Origin: Candidatus Coatesiibacteriota bacterium
Lineage (GTDB): Bacteria; RBG-13-66-14
Reading direction: 5' to 3'
DNA: 17,220 bases
Assembly (NCBI GenBank): GCA_014728185.1
Contig: WJMB01000064.1
Location: 1 to 17,220, forward strand
Position numbers and translations under genes: made by a program. Below are positions 1-7,128 of the stretch, in pieces (position 1 is the stretch's first letter; each line of letters begins with the position of its first letter). Below the pieces are notes generated by a model. The model was not told the DNA's origin, searched no databases, and was given only the letters and a program-made list of their open reading frames with translations.

Positions 1-114
1 CTGCGCTTCTGTCCGATACGCCGCGGCGCCTTGCTGCAAGAAACGTGCCAACGCCGGGCGGGATTGAGAGTCTCCGGCGGGAGTCCCCGCAAAGGTCTCC
101 CGGCGGTGTGGGCG

Positions 115-1332
115 TCAGAGCAGCTTGCGGGCCTTCCAGAGCAGCCCCGGGGCGTGGCGGAGCACCTGGCGCAGCAGGCGGCCTACGGAGAACTCGCCCA
201 GCTCGTCTCCGGCCGCTGCCTCGGCGATGGCGGTGACGGCGCTGTCGAGTTCGTCGTCGGTGAGGCTGTCGACGAAGCCCTTGACCTTGGCCAGCTTGAG
301 GTGTTCGCGACGGTGGCGCTGGGTCCAGGTGCGCTGGTAGTCCTGAAGGTTATCGAGGGTGGGTTCGCGTCCCGAGGTCAGTGCGGTGACGGCGGTTTGG
401 GCGGCCAGGCGGCCGGCCTCGAGGGCCCAGTTGATGCCGGCCCCGGAGAAGGGGTCCACCTGACCGGCGGCGTCGCCGACGAGCATCACGCCGTCGCCGA
501 CGATGCGTTTCGGCGGCGGTGTGCTGGGCACGCAGCCGTGTACACGCTCCAGGATCGAGGCGCCGGGGTAGTGGCTCTCCAGGAGGGCTTCGAGGTGCTC
601 CAGGGCGGTGGCGTCCGAGGATTCTCCGCGCAGCCCCACGCCGATGTTGGCCCGTCCCGGGCCTTTGGGGAAGGCCCAGGCGTAGCCTCGGGGGGCGATG
701 TATGCGCCCAGGTGGAAATAGACGCACCCCGGACGGAGGGAGTCGTCCAGACCGGCGGCCAACACCTGGGCGCATGAGTGGAGCTCGTCGGTCTTCCAGG
801 GACCCCGGAGTCCGGTCCAACGGGCCGTTTTGGACTCGACGCCGTCGGCGCCGATCAGCACGCGGCAGTTCACGGTCTCGCCGCGTCCCTCACCGCACAG
901 CTCGACACGCCAGGCGCCGTCGGCGCGCTCGAGACCGACGGTCCGGGTCTTGACGCGGACTTCGGCGCCGGTGCGCGCGGCCCGCTCGGCCAGCATGAGA
1001 TCGAAGACCTTGCGTTCGAGGACGTAGCCGGTTCGTGGTCGCTGAAGGCGCGCGCGCCGTCCCCCCGGGGAAACCAGCTCGCCTTCGTCGATGCGGTCGG
1101 CGAGGAAAACCGGCGCGGGGTCTTCCTCGGGTCCGTCGGGAAAGAAGGCGGGGTCACCACCCAACTCGGCGACGAAGCCCTCCCGACCGACGGCCTCGGC
1201 GCAGCGGACCGGGAAACCGACCTGCTGGCGCTTCTCAACAAGCAACACGCTCAGGCCGCCGCCGGCGGCGTGGTGAGCCACAGTGCCGCCCGCCGGCCCG
1301 GCGCCGACGACGAGGATGTCCCAGCTTTCCAT
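115..1332 (-). CDS. Geranylgeranyl reductase family FAD-dependent oxidoreductase
   Basis: This 405-residue flavoprotein belongs to the family that saturates double bonds of prenyl chains (lipids, quinones or pigments) using FAD. The sequence shows an N-terminal Rossmann dinucleotide motif (VVGAGPAGG, about residues 8-16), a cysteine in the substrate-side region (FPVRCAEAVG, about 40-49), the family core GYAWAFPKG followed by ANIGVG, and the second FAD motif GDAAGQVDPFSGAGI in the C-terminal half. Length is normal for the family. The ATG at 1332 follows a GGAG-type ribosome binding site. It stands alone and is divergent from the glycan genes. The substrate cannot be told from sequence: a menaquinone side chain, a polyprenyl carrier or membrane lipids are all possible. 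The family call is firm and the substrate is open. Confidence 0.9.
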   Translation of the reverse strand: MESWDILVVGAGPAGGTVAHHAAGGGLSVLLVEKRQQVGFPVRCAEAVGREGFVAELGGDPAFFPDGPEEDPAPVFLADRIDEGELVSPGGRRARLQRPRTGYVLERKVFDLMLAERAARTGAEVRVKTRTVGLERADGAWRVELCGEGRGETVNCRVLIGADGVESKTARWTGLRGPWKTDELHSCAQVLAAGLDDSLRPGCVYFHLGAYIAPRGYAWAFPKGPGRANIGVGLRGESSDATALEHLEALLESHYPGASILERVHGCVPSTPPPKRIVGDGVMLVGDAAGQVDPFSGAGINWALEAGRLAAQTAVTALTSGREPTLDNLQDYQRTWTQRHRREHLKLAKVKGFVDSLTDDELDSAVTAIAEAAAGDELGEFSVGRLLRQVLRHAPGLLWKARKLL

Positions 1333-1439
1333 TGTGTTTCTCCGCCTAGTTCCTCCCCCGCCGCCACCCCGAGCCTGAAGGGGGCGGTCATGGGTGCCAT
1401 GGCCGTCTGTTGAGTGATTGAGATGGAGCTTACGTCTGG

Positions 1440-1448
1440 ATTATAGCA
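1440..1448 (-). promoter_or_regulatory. Extended -10 promoter for the geranylgeranyl reductase gene
   Basis: On the minus strand the sequence reads TGC followed by TATAAT, a perfect extended -10 element, roughly 100 nt upstream of the start codon at 1332. No good -35 is seen at 16-18 nt, which is usual for extended -10 promoters. It lies back to back with the plus-strand promoter at 1484-1512. Confidence 0.5.
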
Positions 1449-1483
1449 GATGACGGCGCGGGACGCCCCGGATTCGGCCGCCC

Positions 1484-1512
1484 TTTACCTTTTACCCGTT
1501 CTGCGCTAAGAT
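1484..1512 (+). promoter_or_regulatory. Sigma-70-like promoter for the RmlD-like/GT2 operon
   Basis: TTTACC (1484-1489) and TAAGAT (1507-1512) are separated by 17 nt. Each hexamer matches 4 of 6 consensus positions. It sits about 100 nt upstream of the ATG at 1611. Confidence 0.4.
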
Positions 1513-1610
1513 ATGACCCTCTAGGCAGCGCCGCATACAACACATCAAGCTATCGACCGTCGGGTTCGAGAGTAGAGCGAACGGCGGATCGAATCACCAG
1601 GTGACAATCG

Positions 1611-2480
1611 ATGCGTATCTACGTCATCGGCAGCGAGGGTCGGGTGGGGACCTACACTCTGCCGTACCTGCAAGAGCGCTGGAGCGTGGTCGCTCCGCCG
1701 CTGGCCGAGCTCGACGCCCGCGACCGCAACGCCCTCTTCGCCTCCGTGGAGCGGGCCGCTCCCGAACTGGTCATCAACTACGCCGCGCTGACCAACCTGT
1801 TGCAGTGCGAGCACGAGCCCGATTACGCTCGGGAGATCAACGCCGAGGTGGCGGGCAACGTGGCCGAGGCCGCCCGCCGGGTGGGCGCCCGGCTGCTTTT
1901 CCTCTCCACCGACGCCGTCTTCAACGGAGCCAAGGGATTTGCCTACACCGAGGAAGACGAGCCCGCGCCGATAAATGTTTACGGAGAGACCAAGCGGCGT
2001 GGCGAGCTGCGCATCGAAGAGAAGTCCGAAGATTGGCTGACCCTTCGCATCGGCTGGCTCTTCGGCGGGACGCAGACCGGCAAGTTCCCCGATTTCATCG
2101 TCCGGCTGGCCCGTGAGCGCGACAAGCTTCAGGTGGTCGACGACCGCTACGGCTCGCCGATGCGCATGGAGGACCTGACCCGAATCATCCTCGGCGTCGT
2201 CCCGCGGAGCGAGCTCAGCGGTTACATCCACGTGGCCAACCCCGGCGAGCCGCCCAACCGGCTCGAGTTCGCCCGTGAAATTCTGGCCGCCCACGGTCTG
2301 GAGCACGTCGAGCTAGAAGGCGTCACCAGCGACCACTTCGGCGAGAAGGTCCCCCGCGGCGGTTACCTGGGCCTGGACATCTCCCTGCTGGAAAGCCTGG
2401 GGCTGGCCCCGGCCGATGACTGGCGGGCGGCGGTGCGGGCCGAGTTCGGCGCGGGCGGTGGATCGGGAGCTGATCGATGA
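1611..2480 (+). CDS. dTDP-4-dehydrorhamnose reductase-like SDR (RmlD family)
   Basis: This 289-residue protein is an extended short-chain dehydrogenase of the RmlD/RfbD type, which reduces dTDP-4-keto sugars for surface polysaccharide synthesis using NAD(P)H. The nucleotide motif GSEGRVG lies at residues 7-13, the family segment NYAALTN at 56-62, the catalytic STD at 99-101 and the YxxxK pair at Y124/K128, followed by a glycine-rich 'GWLFGG' segment. Length is typical. The ATG follows AGGTGA with about 7 nt spacing. The stop overlaps the start of the next gene (ATGA), so the two are translationally coupled, pointing to a shared role in glycan assembly. No other rhamnose genes (rmlA/B/C) are in the window, so the exact sugar is uncertain. 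MAT2B-like or other SDR functions remain possible. Confidence 0.82.
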   Translation: MRIYVIGSEGRVGTYTLPYLQERWSVVAPPLAELDARDRNALFASVERAAPELVINYAALTNLLQCEHEPDYAREINAEVAGNVAEAARRVGARLLFLSTDAVFNGAKGFAYTEEDEPAPINVYGETKRRGELRIEEKSEDWLTLRIGWLFGGTQTGKFPDFIVRLARERDKLQVVDDRYGSPMRMEDLTRIILGVVPRSELSGYIHVANPGEPPNRLEFAREILAAHGLEHVELEGVTSDHFGEKVPRGGYLGLDISLLESLGLAPADDWRAAVRAEFGAGGGSGADR

Positions 2481-3673
2481 TCGCCGCCGCCGTCGTCTTC
2501 TGGCTCTCGCTCTACGTCATCGCCGTCATCTACGTCCTGCACCCGTTGACGCTCTGGCTGATCTCCCGCTTCATCCATCGCCCCGTCAAGCGCGATCCCG
2601 CCCACCTGCCCAGCTTCACCGTCTTCATCCCCTGCTACAACGAGGCCGCGGTGCTGGCCGAGAAGCTGGAGAATGTCCTGGCCCTGGACTATCCGGCAGA
2701 CAAGCTGGAGGTCCTGGTCGCCGACGACGGCTCCAGCGACGACACCGCGGAGATCGCCCGCCGCTTCGTCGATCGCGGCGTCCGCGTCGAGGCCTTCGAC
2801 GAGAACCGGGGCAAGACCACGGTGATGAACGAGCTCTCCCCGACCTGCCGCGGGGAGATCATCGTCTACTCCGACGGCAACGTGATGCTGGAGCCCGACG
2901 CCCTGCACCGCTTCGCCGAGCTCTTCGCCGACCCCGACGTCGGCTGCGTGGGCGGTTACCTGGAACAGCGCCCGCCCGGCTCAGGCTCCACGGGTACCAC
3001 CTTTGGCAACAGTTTCATCCGTCGTTACGAAGATAAGCAGAAGATATGGGAGAGCCGCATCTGGAGCTGTATCTACGTCCAGGGCGGCCACATGGCCATC
3101 CGCCGCGAGCTTTATTACCCCTCGGCCCCCGAGGTTTCCCCGGACACCCTGCTGACCATCTCCACCGTGGCCGCCGGCAAGCGGACCATCTACGATCCCC
3201 GGGTCCGGGCCTGGGAGGAGACCCAGGCGGTCGCCGGCGACGAGTTCCGCCGCCGCGTCCGGCTCTCCCTGCTCGAGATGGGCTTCTTCCCCTATCTGGT
3301 CCGGGTACTGCCCCTGCGCGGCCATCTGCTCTACCACCTCAACTACTTCCTGCGCAAGATCCTGCGCCAGACCACACCGCTGTGGTTCATCACCCTGCTG
3401 GTCTCCGGCGTCGTCGCCGCCTGCCTGGGGGTTCAGGGAGCCGCCGCCGCCCGGGCCGGCTTCTTCGCCGCCGGGGCGACCTACCTCTGGCTGACCGTCG
3501 CCCAGGGCGCTTTCTATCTGGCGGCCCTCCTCGGCACCCTCTTCCACGACCGCCTCAGCGGCCTGGCCGCCCTGCCCTACTACATCGTCTCGACGGCCCT
3601 GGCGATGGCCGTGGCCTGGTGGCGCTTCTGGCGCGGGCGCCGCGCCGTCACCTGGAAGCCCCGTCAGGATTGA
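2477..3673 (+). CDS. Membrane glycosyltransferase family 2
   Basis: A 398-residue processive-type GT2 enzyme, likely transferring a sugar from a nucleotide donor to a surface polysaccharide or lipid acceptor at the cytoplasmic membrane. An N-terminal membrane segment covers residues about 5-30. The GT-A domain follows with FIPCYNEAAVL (50-60), VADDGSSDD (81-89), a DxD-like YSDGN (131-135) and GGHMAIRREL. An RRR-type substrate-binding patch (DEFRRRVRL) precedes hydrophobic C-terminal segments consistent with three or four helices. It overlaps the upstream RmlD-like gene by 4 nt and is followed by a strong terminator. The domain order resembles BcsA/IcaA/hyaluronan-synthase-like transferases, but the product cannot be assigned. 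Confidence 0.88.
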   Translation: MIAAAVVFWLSLYVIAVIYVLHPLTLWLISRFIHRPVKRDPAHLPSFTVFIPCYNEAAVLAEKLENVLALDYPADKLEVLVADDGSSDDTAEIARRFVDRGVRVEAFDENRGKTTVMNELSPTCRGEIIVYSDGNVMLEPDALHRFAELFADPDVGCVGGYLEQRPPGSGSTGTTFGNSFIRRYEDKQKIWESRIWSCIYVQGGHMAIRRELYYPSAPEVSPDTLLTISTVAAGKRTIYDPRVRAWEETQAVAGDEFRRRVRLSLLEMGFFPYLVRVLPLRGHLLYHLNYFLRKILRQTTPLWFITLLVSGVVAACLGVQGAAAARAGFFAAGATYLWLTVAQGAFYLAALLGTLFHDRLSGLAALPYYIVSTALAMAVAWWRFWRGRRAVTWKPRQD

Positions 3674-3702
3674 CAATCGCCCTAACCGACGGACTTAACC
3701 AT

Positions 3703-3729
3703 CTCCCGGGAATATCCGGGGGTTTTTTT
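3703..3729 (+). terminator. Rho-independent terminator after the GT2 gene
   Basis: The stem CTCCCGG (3703-3709) pairs with CCGGGGG (3716-3722), including one wobble, around the loop GAATAT. Seven consecutive T residues follow (3723-3729). It starts 30 nt after the GT2 stop. Confidence 0.85.
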
Positions 3730-3785
3730 GCGCCGGGAGAGTGCGACTGGAACGGTTGGCGCAGACGGAGCGGGGTGGCACGGTT

Positions 3786-3838
3786 CGGAATTGTCACACA
3801 TAGCTTAACAGGCATATATAGCTATACATATATTAATC
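3786..3838 (-). repeat. Partial inverted end of the MITE-like element family
   Basis: Read on the plus strand, this stretch resembles the reverse complement of the right end of the element at 4004-4353. CGGAATTGTCACAC (3786-3799) matches TGGGATTTTCACAC at 11 of 14 positions. AACAG.CAT then follows at the same spacing. After a short gap comes ATAGCTA.A.ATATA. The other end of this copy was not found, so it is either a fragment or an old copy disrupted by the insertion at 4004. Confidence 0.4.
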
Positions 3839-3997
3839 GTCATGTAATCTGATCGGACCAAATCAGGCTGACTGGAAGCGGCTAGCTGGGTCGTTGCTCC
3901 CCATCCAGACTTACTCCGTCTTCAATCAAGCGTTCACCTTGCAAGGGCTTATGATTCAGTGGCAACCTGCTGTAAGAGCGTAAACAAGTGTGCTGTT

Positions 3998-4003
3998 TTA
4001 TGT
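3998..4003. repeat. Left target-site duplication TTATGT
   Basis: TTATGT lies immediately left of the element at 4004-4353 and is repeated exactly at 4354-4359 immediately to its right. A perfect 6-bp direct repeat abutting both inverted termini is the mark of transposition. Confidence 0.75.
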
Positions 4004-4353
4004 TGGGATTTTCACCTGAAACTGAATCTACGTCGAAAACGCAAAAGGGCGGCATTTAGAAAGGAAGTGCTGACAACTATCTCACGAAAGGCTTATATTC
4101 GACAAGACATAGAGCTGTTTACCTGCTAAAGTCGCTATATGAAAGCGTTTAGTCTCTTACTACCTGGGATGCCCGGGATGCGAGTCAGGAGTCGCGACTT
4201 TCCGAAGCAGAGCGTTCTGTTTGAAGCGTCCGCTTAGAGAACATCTATATGCCACCAGGCAACGCAGAAACAGGAATAACTAGCACAGTTACAAGCCACT
4301 ATATATGTAGCTATTAGCAATACATGTCTGTTCAGGCACGTGTGAAAATCCCA
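4004..4353 (+). mobile_element. MITE-like element, copy 1 (350 bp)
   Basis: A non-coding 350-bp unit bounded by perfect 12-bp inverted repeats, TGGGATTTTCAC at 4004-4015 and GTGAAAATCCCA at 4342-4353, so the ends are 5'-TG...CA-3'. Both ends abut the direct repeat TTATGT. The whole interior aligns colinearly with 13146-13497, best over 4174-4353 (for example TCAGGAGTCGCG, CACCAGGCAACGCA, CAAGCCACTATATA). Stop codons and an indel between copies argue against coding. It is too small for a transposase, so it would be non-autonomous. Base composition is much more AT-rich than the flanking genes. A role as a long structured non-coding RNA instead of a mobile element cannot be excluded. Confidence 0.75.
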
Positions 4354-4359
4354 TTATGT
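4354..4359. repeat. Right target-site duplication TTATGT
   Basis: An exact copy of 3998-4003 on the other side of element copy 1. Confidence 0.75.
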
Positions 4360-4783
4360 TTTATCACAGATTGCACCACCATCAGCCGCATCAGCCGCCA
4401 ATTTTGTGGTTGCCATATTGCAACAAGCATCTGTTGATTATCGCTTCTATTATCAGTAAGTTGCAATTACAATCAGGCCCGAACAGGATATGTGATTTTA
4501 TTTGTCATTATGCGCTCTAATGCTCAGTATACTATCGCTTTCCTAATTGGCCCGATGATGCAAAACCCCGCTGTGCTACAACAGGATGCCGAGAGCCGGG
4601 AAGTCTCGACTCCAGAGTTGCATCCTGGGCCTCCCAGGCTGAAAGAGGCTGAATGCTTTCCAATCGCGAAAGGGGGTAATCACTCGAATCCGGACCGCTA
4701 TGATAATCTAACGCAAATGCAGGGCCGGGGCTTCGGAACCAGTCCCACGGCCCGGCCACCGCCTGTCTGATCCGTTCGATTAT
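4360..4783. other. Gene-free AT-rich island, right part
   Basis: No credible gene, RNA or promoter is seen here. Open frames in this stretch have neither ribosome binding sites nor recognisable protein content. It separates element copy 1 from the terminator of the leftward phosphodiesterase gene. Confidence 0.6.
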
Positions 4784-4812
4784 AAAAAACGGGAGGGCCG
4801 CCAGGCCCTCCC
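4784..4812 (-). terminator. Rho-independent terminator of the M16/phosphodiesterase unit
   Basis: On the minus strand GGGAGGGCC pairs perfectly with GGCCCTCCC (9 bp, 4-nt loop), followed by six T residues (plus-strand A run 4784-4789). It begins 34 nt beyond the stop of the phosphodiesterase gene. Confidence 0.88.
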
Positions 4813-4845
4813 CGATTGCACAAGACGAGAAGCCGTCCCGCTCGC

Positions 4846-7068
4846 TCATTCCCCCCGCCGCATCAGGCTCTCGCCGTCCCAGACCTCGGGCGCGGCCACG
4901 CCGAGGAAGTCGACGATTGTCGGAGCCAGGTCGATGATCCGGGGCTGTCCGGCGCCGAGGTCCAGGGGCTGGTTGCAGAACAGCACGGCGTTGACCACGC
5001 TGGGATCGATACCGCAGTGGTCGGCGCTCCAGCGCTTGACCTGGTCGCGCAGGGTGTGGCGCTCCAGGCCGCCCAGGCAGGACTGCCAACTGATGCGGTA
5101 GCCGTCGTTGAAGCCGACGATCAGGTCGGGGGCGAACTCGAGGGCCTCGCCGGAGTAGATCTCGTCGCCGCGGTAGACGTCGACCAAGACCGGTACCGGC
5201 TCGGGCGGCGCGAAGTCGAGCTCGGTGAAGTCCCCGGGGTCGTAGTCATCGTAGACGATGTCGCCCTGGGCCGTGGGACGCGGACCCGTCGGCGGGTTGG
5301 TGTCCATCAAACCGCGCAGGTCGCGCTGGATGTCGGCGACGACCTGGTCGTAATCCTCGGGGCTGACCGAACCGTGGGCCTCGCGTCCCTCGAGGTTGAT
5401 GTAGATGCCGCTGAGTCCCAGGGAGTAAGCCCGGGTCTTCGACCAGTCCACGCCGGGGAAGAAGAAGCCCTGGCCGCCGAAGAGGTCGTCCAGGTTGAAC
5501 TCCTCGCCGAAGCCGTAGCCCTCCTTGAGCACCATGTACCCGTTCTCGACCAACCAGGTGTTGATGTTGACGCTGCGGCGGAAGGAGGCGAAACCGTGAT
5601 CGCTGAGGACCAGCAGGACGTCCTCGGGCGCCAGGCGTTCGCGGAACCAGCCAACGACCTCGTCCATGAAGGCGTAGACATCGAGGATGGCGTCCTCGAA
5701 CTCGGCGGCCAGCTCGGCGTCGTACATCGGGTGGTCGTGGTCGATGAAGCGCCACATCATGTGCTGGACGCGATCGGTGCACTGGAAGACGGCCAGCATC
5801 AGCTCGGGGTCCTTGGCCTCGAAGAGATACTTGGCGTTCTCGAAGCGCTGCCCCGCCGTGTCCCAGAGGTTCTCCATGAAGGTGGCCTCGTCGATGCGGT
5901 CCTCGGAGAGGCTGAAGGTGTCGATGGCCCAGCCCTGGGTGTAGTAGAGGCCGGCCTCCTCGGCGACCTCCTCGGAGAGATCCGCCGGGCAACTGATCGG
6001 CACCAGGGGCTTGCGCGGGTCGAAGGTGATCGGGTGCAGGTAGATGCGCAGGGGATCGGCGGAGAGGACCTTCAGCTTGCTGATGCCGTGGACGGTGATC
6101 AGCGCGTTGGCCTCGAAGTCGAACTCGACCCAATCGCTCCACTCGTTCTCGGCCAGGGTCAGATGCTGACCGTCGATATTCAGCGTCACCCGTCCGTCGT
6201 CCAGGCGGCGGCCCGTGGCCTCGAGGACGATGTCCGGGTTCCGGGTCAGATAATCCAGCTCCTCGGCGGAGAGGGCGCGGAACTGCTGATCGTGGAGCAG
6301 CTCGCGCTGGCGGTCGAGCACCACGGGGTTGGGGGTGCCCGCGATGTTGAAGGTGAAGGAGCCGTCGCGCTCCAGGCTCAGCCGTTCCAGCTTGCCGCCG
6401 AACTCCGTGTTCTCCTGGATGCCCGGGGGCAGGTCCTCGGCCCAGTAGTAGAAGGTGCCCTGGGTCTTGCGCACGTCGGGCACTCCCAGGCCGGAGAGGT
6501 TCTCGCCGCTGATCGCCGGCGGTGGGAAGGTCACCGGAAGCTGCATCAGCGCCTGATGAACCCCGGCCTCGTCGAGGACGTCGTAGAACTTGATCCCCTG
6601 CTGGCGGCACTCGACCTCGGGCAACTGGACGGGGATCAGGCCCCAGATGAACTCAGCCTCGGCGATCTCCTCGACCATCGAGTAGAAGGGGGTGTAGCTC
6701 TGCGGATCGCGGAGGAGGAAGTCGTAGATGCCGTGCCGACCGGGGTTGGACCCCGTGGTGAAGCTGGACCAGCAGACCGGGCTCTGGGCGGGAACCGGCG
6801 GGAGCACCGGCGTGTATGTCCCTTCGTCGCGCAGGGCGATCAGATTGGGGAAGCGCTCCGGGTGCTCGTTCATGTAGCGCTCCAGCAGGTCCGAATCCAC
6901 ACCGTCGAAGCCCAGCACGACCACGCGGCGCTCGAAGCCGCGGTGAGGCTGGAGGTCCTGTAGTCCGCCGGCCAGCAGGAACAGCCCGGCCAGCAGGGCG
7001 ATGATCCCCAGGCGGATCAGCCAGCGCAGGGGCGGGGACAGGCGTTTGGTCGGGCGGTCTTTGCTCAT
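4846..7068 (-). CDS. Membrane-anchored alkaline phosphatase superfamily hydrolase (type I phosphodiesterase/nucleotide pyrophosphatase)
   Basis: A 740-residue protein with a single N-terminal membrane anchor (about residues 16-36, with Arg/Lys before it), so the catalytic domain probably faces outside the cytoplasm. Metal-site and active-site motifs are clear: FDGVDSD with D55; the QSPVCWSSFTTGSNPGRHGIYDF region (about 95-117), where S96 is the likely nucleophile; DRVQHMMWRFIDHDHPMYD (D432, H436); SDHGF (489-493); and a late ADHCGIDPS histidine segment. These define the two-metal alkaline phosphatase fold. The family cleaves phosphate mono- or diesters and sometimes sulfates; the substrate here is unknown. 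It starts 60 nt downstream of the M16 protease gene on the same strand and ends in the terminator at 4784-4812, so the two are probably co-transcribed. Confidence 0.88.
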   Translation of the reverse strand: MSKDRPTKRLSPPLRWLIRLGIIALLAGLFLLAGGLQDLQPHRGFERRVVVLGFDGVDSDLLERYMNEHPERFPNLIALRDEGTYTPVLPPVPAQSPVCWSSFTTGSNPGRHGIYDFLLRDPQSYTPFYSMVEEIAEAEFIWGLIPVQLPEVECRQQGIKFYDVLDEAGVHQALMQLPVTFPPPAISGENLSGLGVPDVRKTQGTFYYWAEDLPPGIQENTEFGGKLERLSLERDGSFTFNIAGTPNPVVLDRQRELLHDQQFRALSAEELDYLTRNPDIVLEATGRRLDDGRVTLNIDGQHLTLAENEWSDWVEFDFEANALITVHGISKLKVLSADPLRIYLHPITFDPRKPLVPISCPADLSEEVAEEAGLYYTQGWAIDTFSLSEDRIDEATFMENLWDTAGQRFENAKYLFEAKDPELMLAVFQCTDRVQHMMWRFIDHDHPMYDAELAAEFEDAILDVYAFMDEVVGWFRERLAPEDVLLVLSDHGFASFRRSVNINTWLVENGYMVLKEGYGFGEEFNLDDLFGGQGFFFPGVDWSKTRAYSLGLSGIYINLEGREAHGSVSPEDYDQVVADIQRDLRGLMDTNPPTGPRPTAQGDIVYDDYDPGDFTELDFAPPEPVPVLVDVYRGDEIYSGEALEFAPDLIVGFNDGYRISWQSCLGGLERHTLRDQVKRWSADHCGIDPSVVNAVLFCNQPLDLGAGQPRIIDLAPTIVDFLGVAAPEVWDGESLMRRGE

Positions 7069-7128
7069 CGCGGGGGCCTTTCCGTTCCGGTTCGGGCGGT
7101 TGGCGAAAACGGCGGGCGGCGTCGCGGC

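Noticed and set aside
4383..4412. CCGCATCAGCCG...TGTGGTTGC resembling CCGCATCAACCGGGTGTGGTTGC at 13520-13542, outside the element copies
   Set aside because: It lies beyond both target duplications and is short. It might mean the elements landed in related sequence, but it is too weak to extend the element.
4492..4770. 92-codon plus-strand frame in the first island
   Set aside because: No Shine-Dalgarno and no recognisable content. It lies in low-GC sequence unlike the coding style of the window.
4816..6963. Long plus-strand open frame (715 codons) opposite the phosphodiesterase gene
   Set aside because: It is an antisense shadow caused by high GC. The opposite strand has clear catalytic motifs, a ribosome binding site and a terminator, while this frame has a biased, Val/Glu/Leu-rich nonsense composition.
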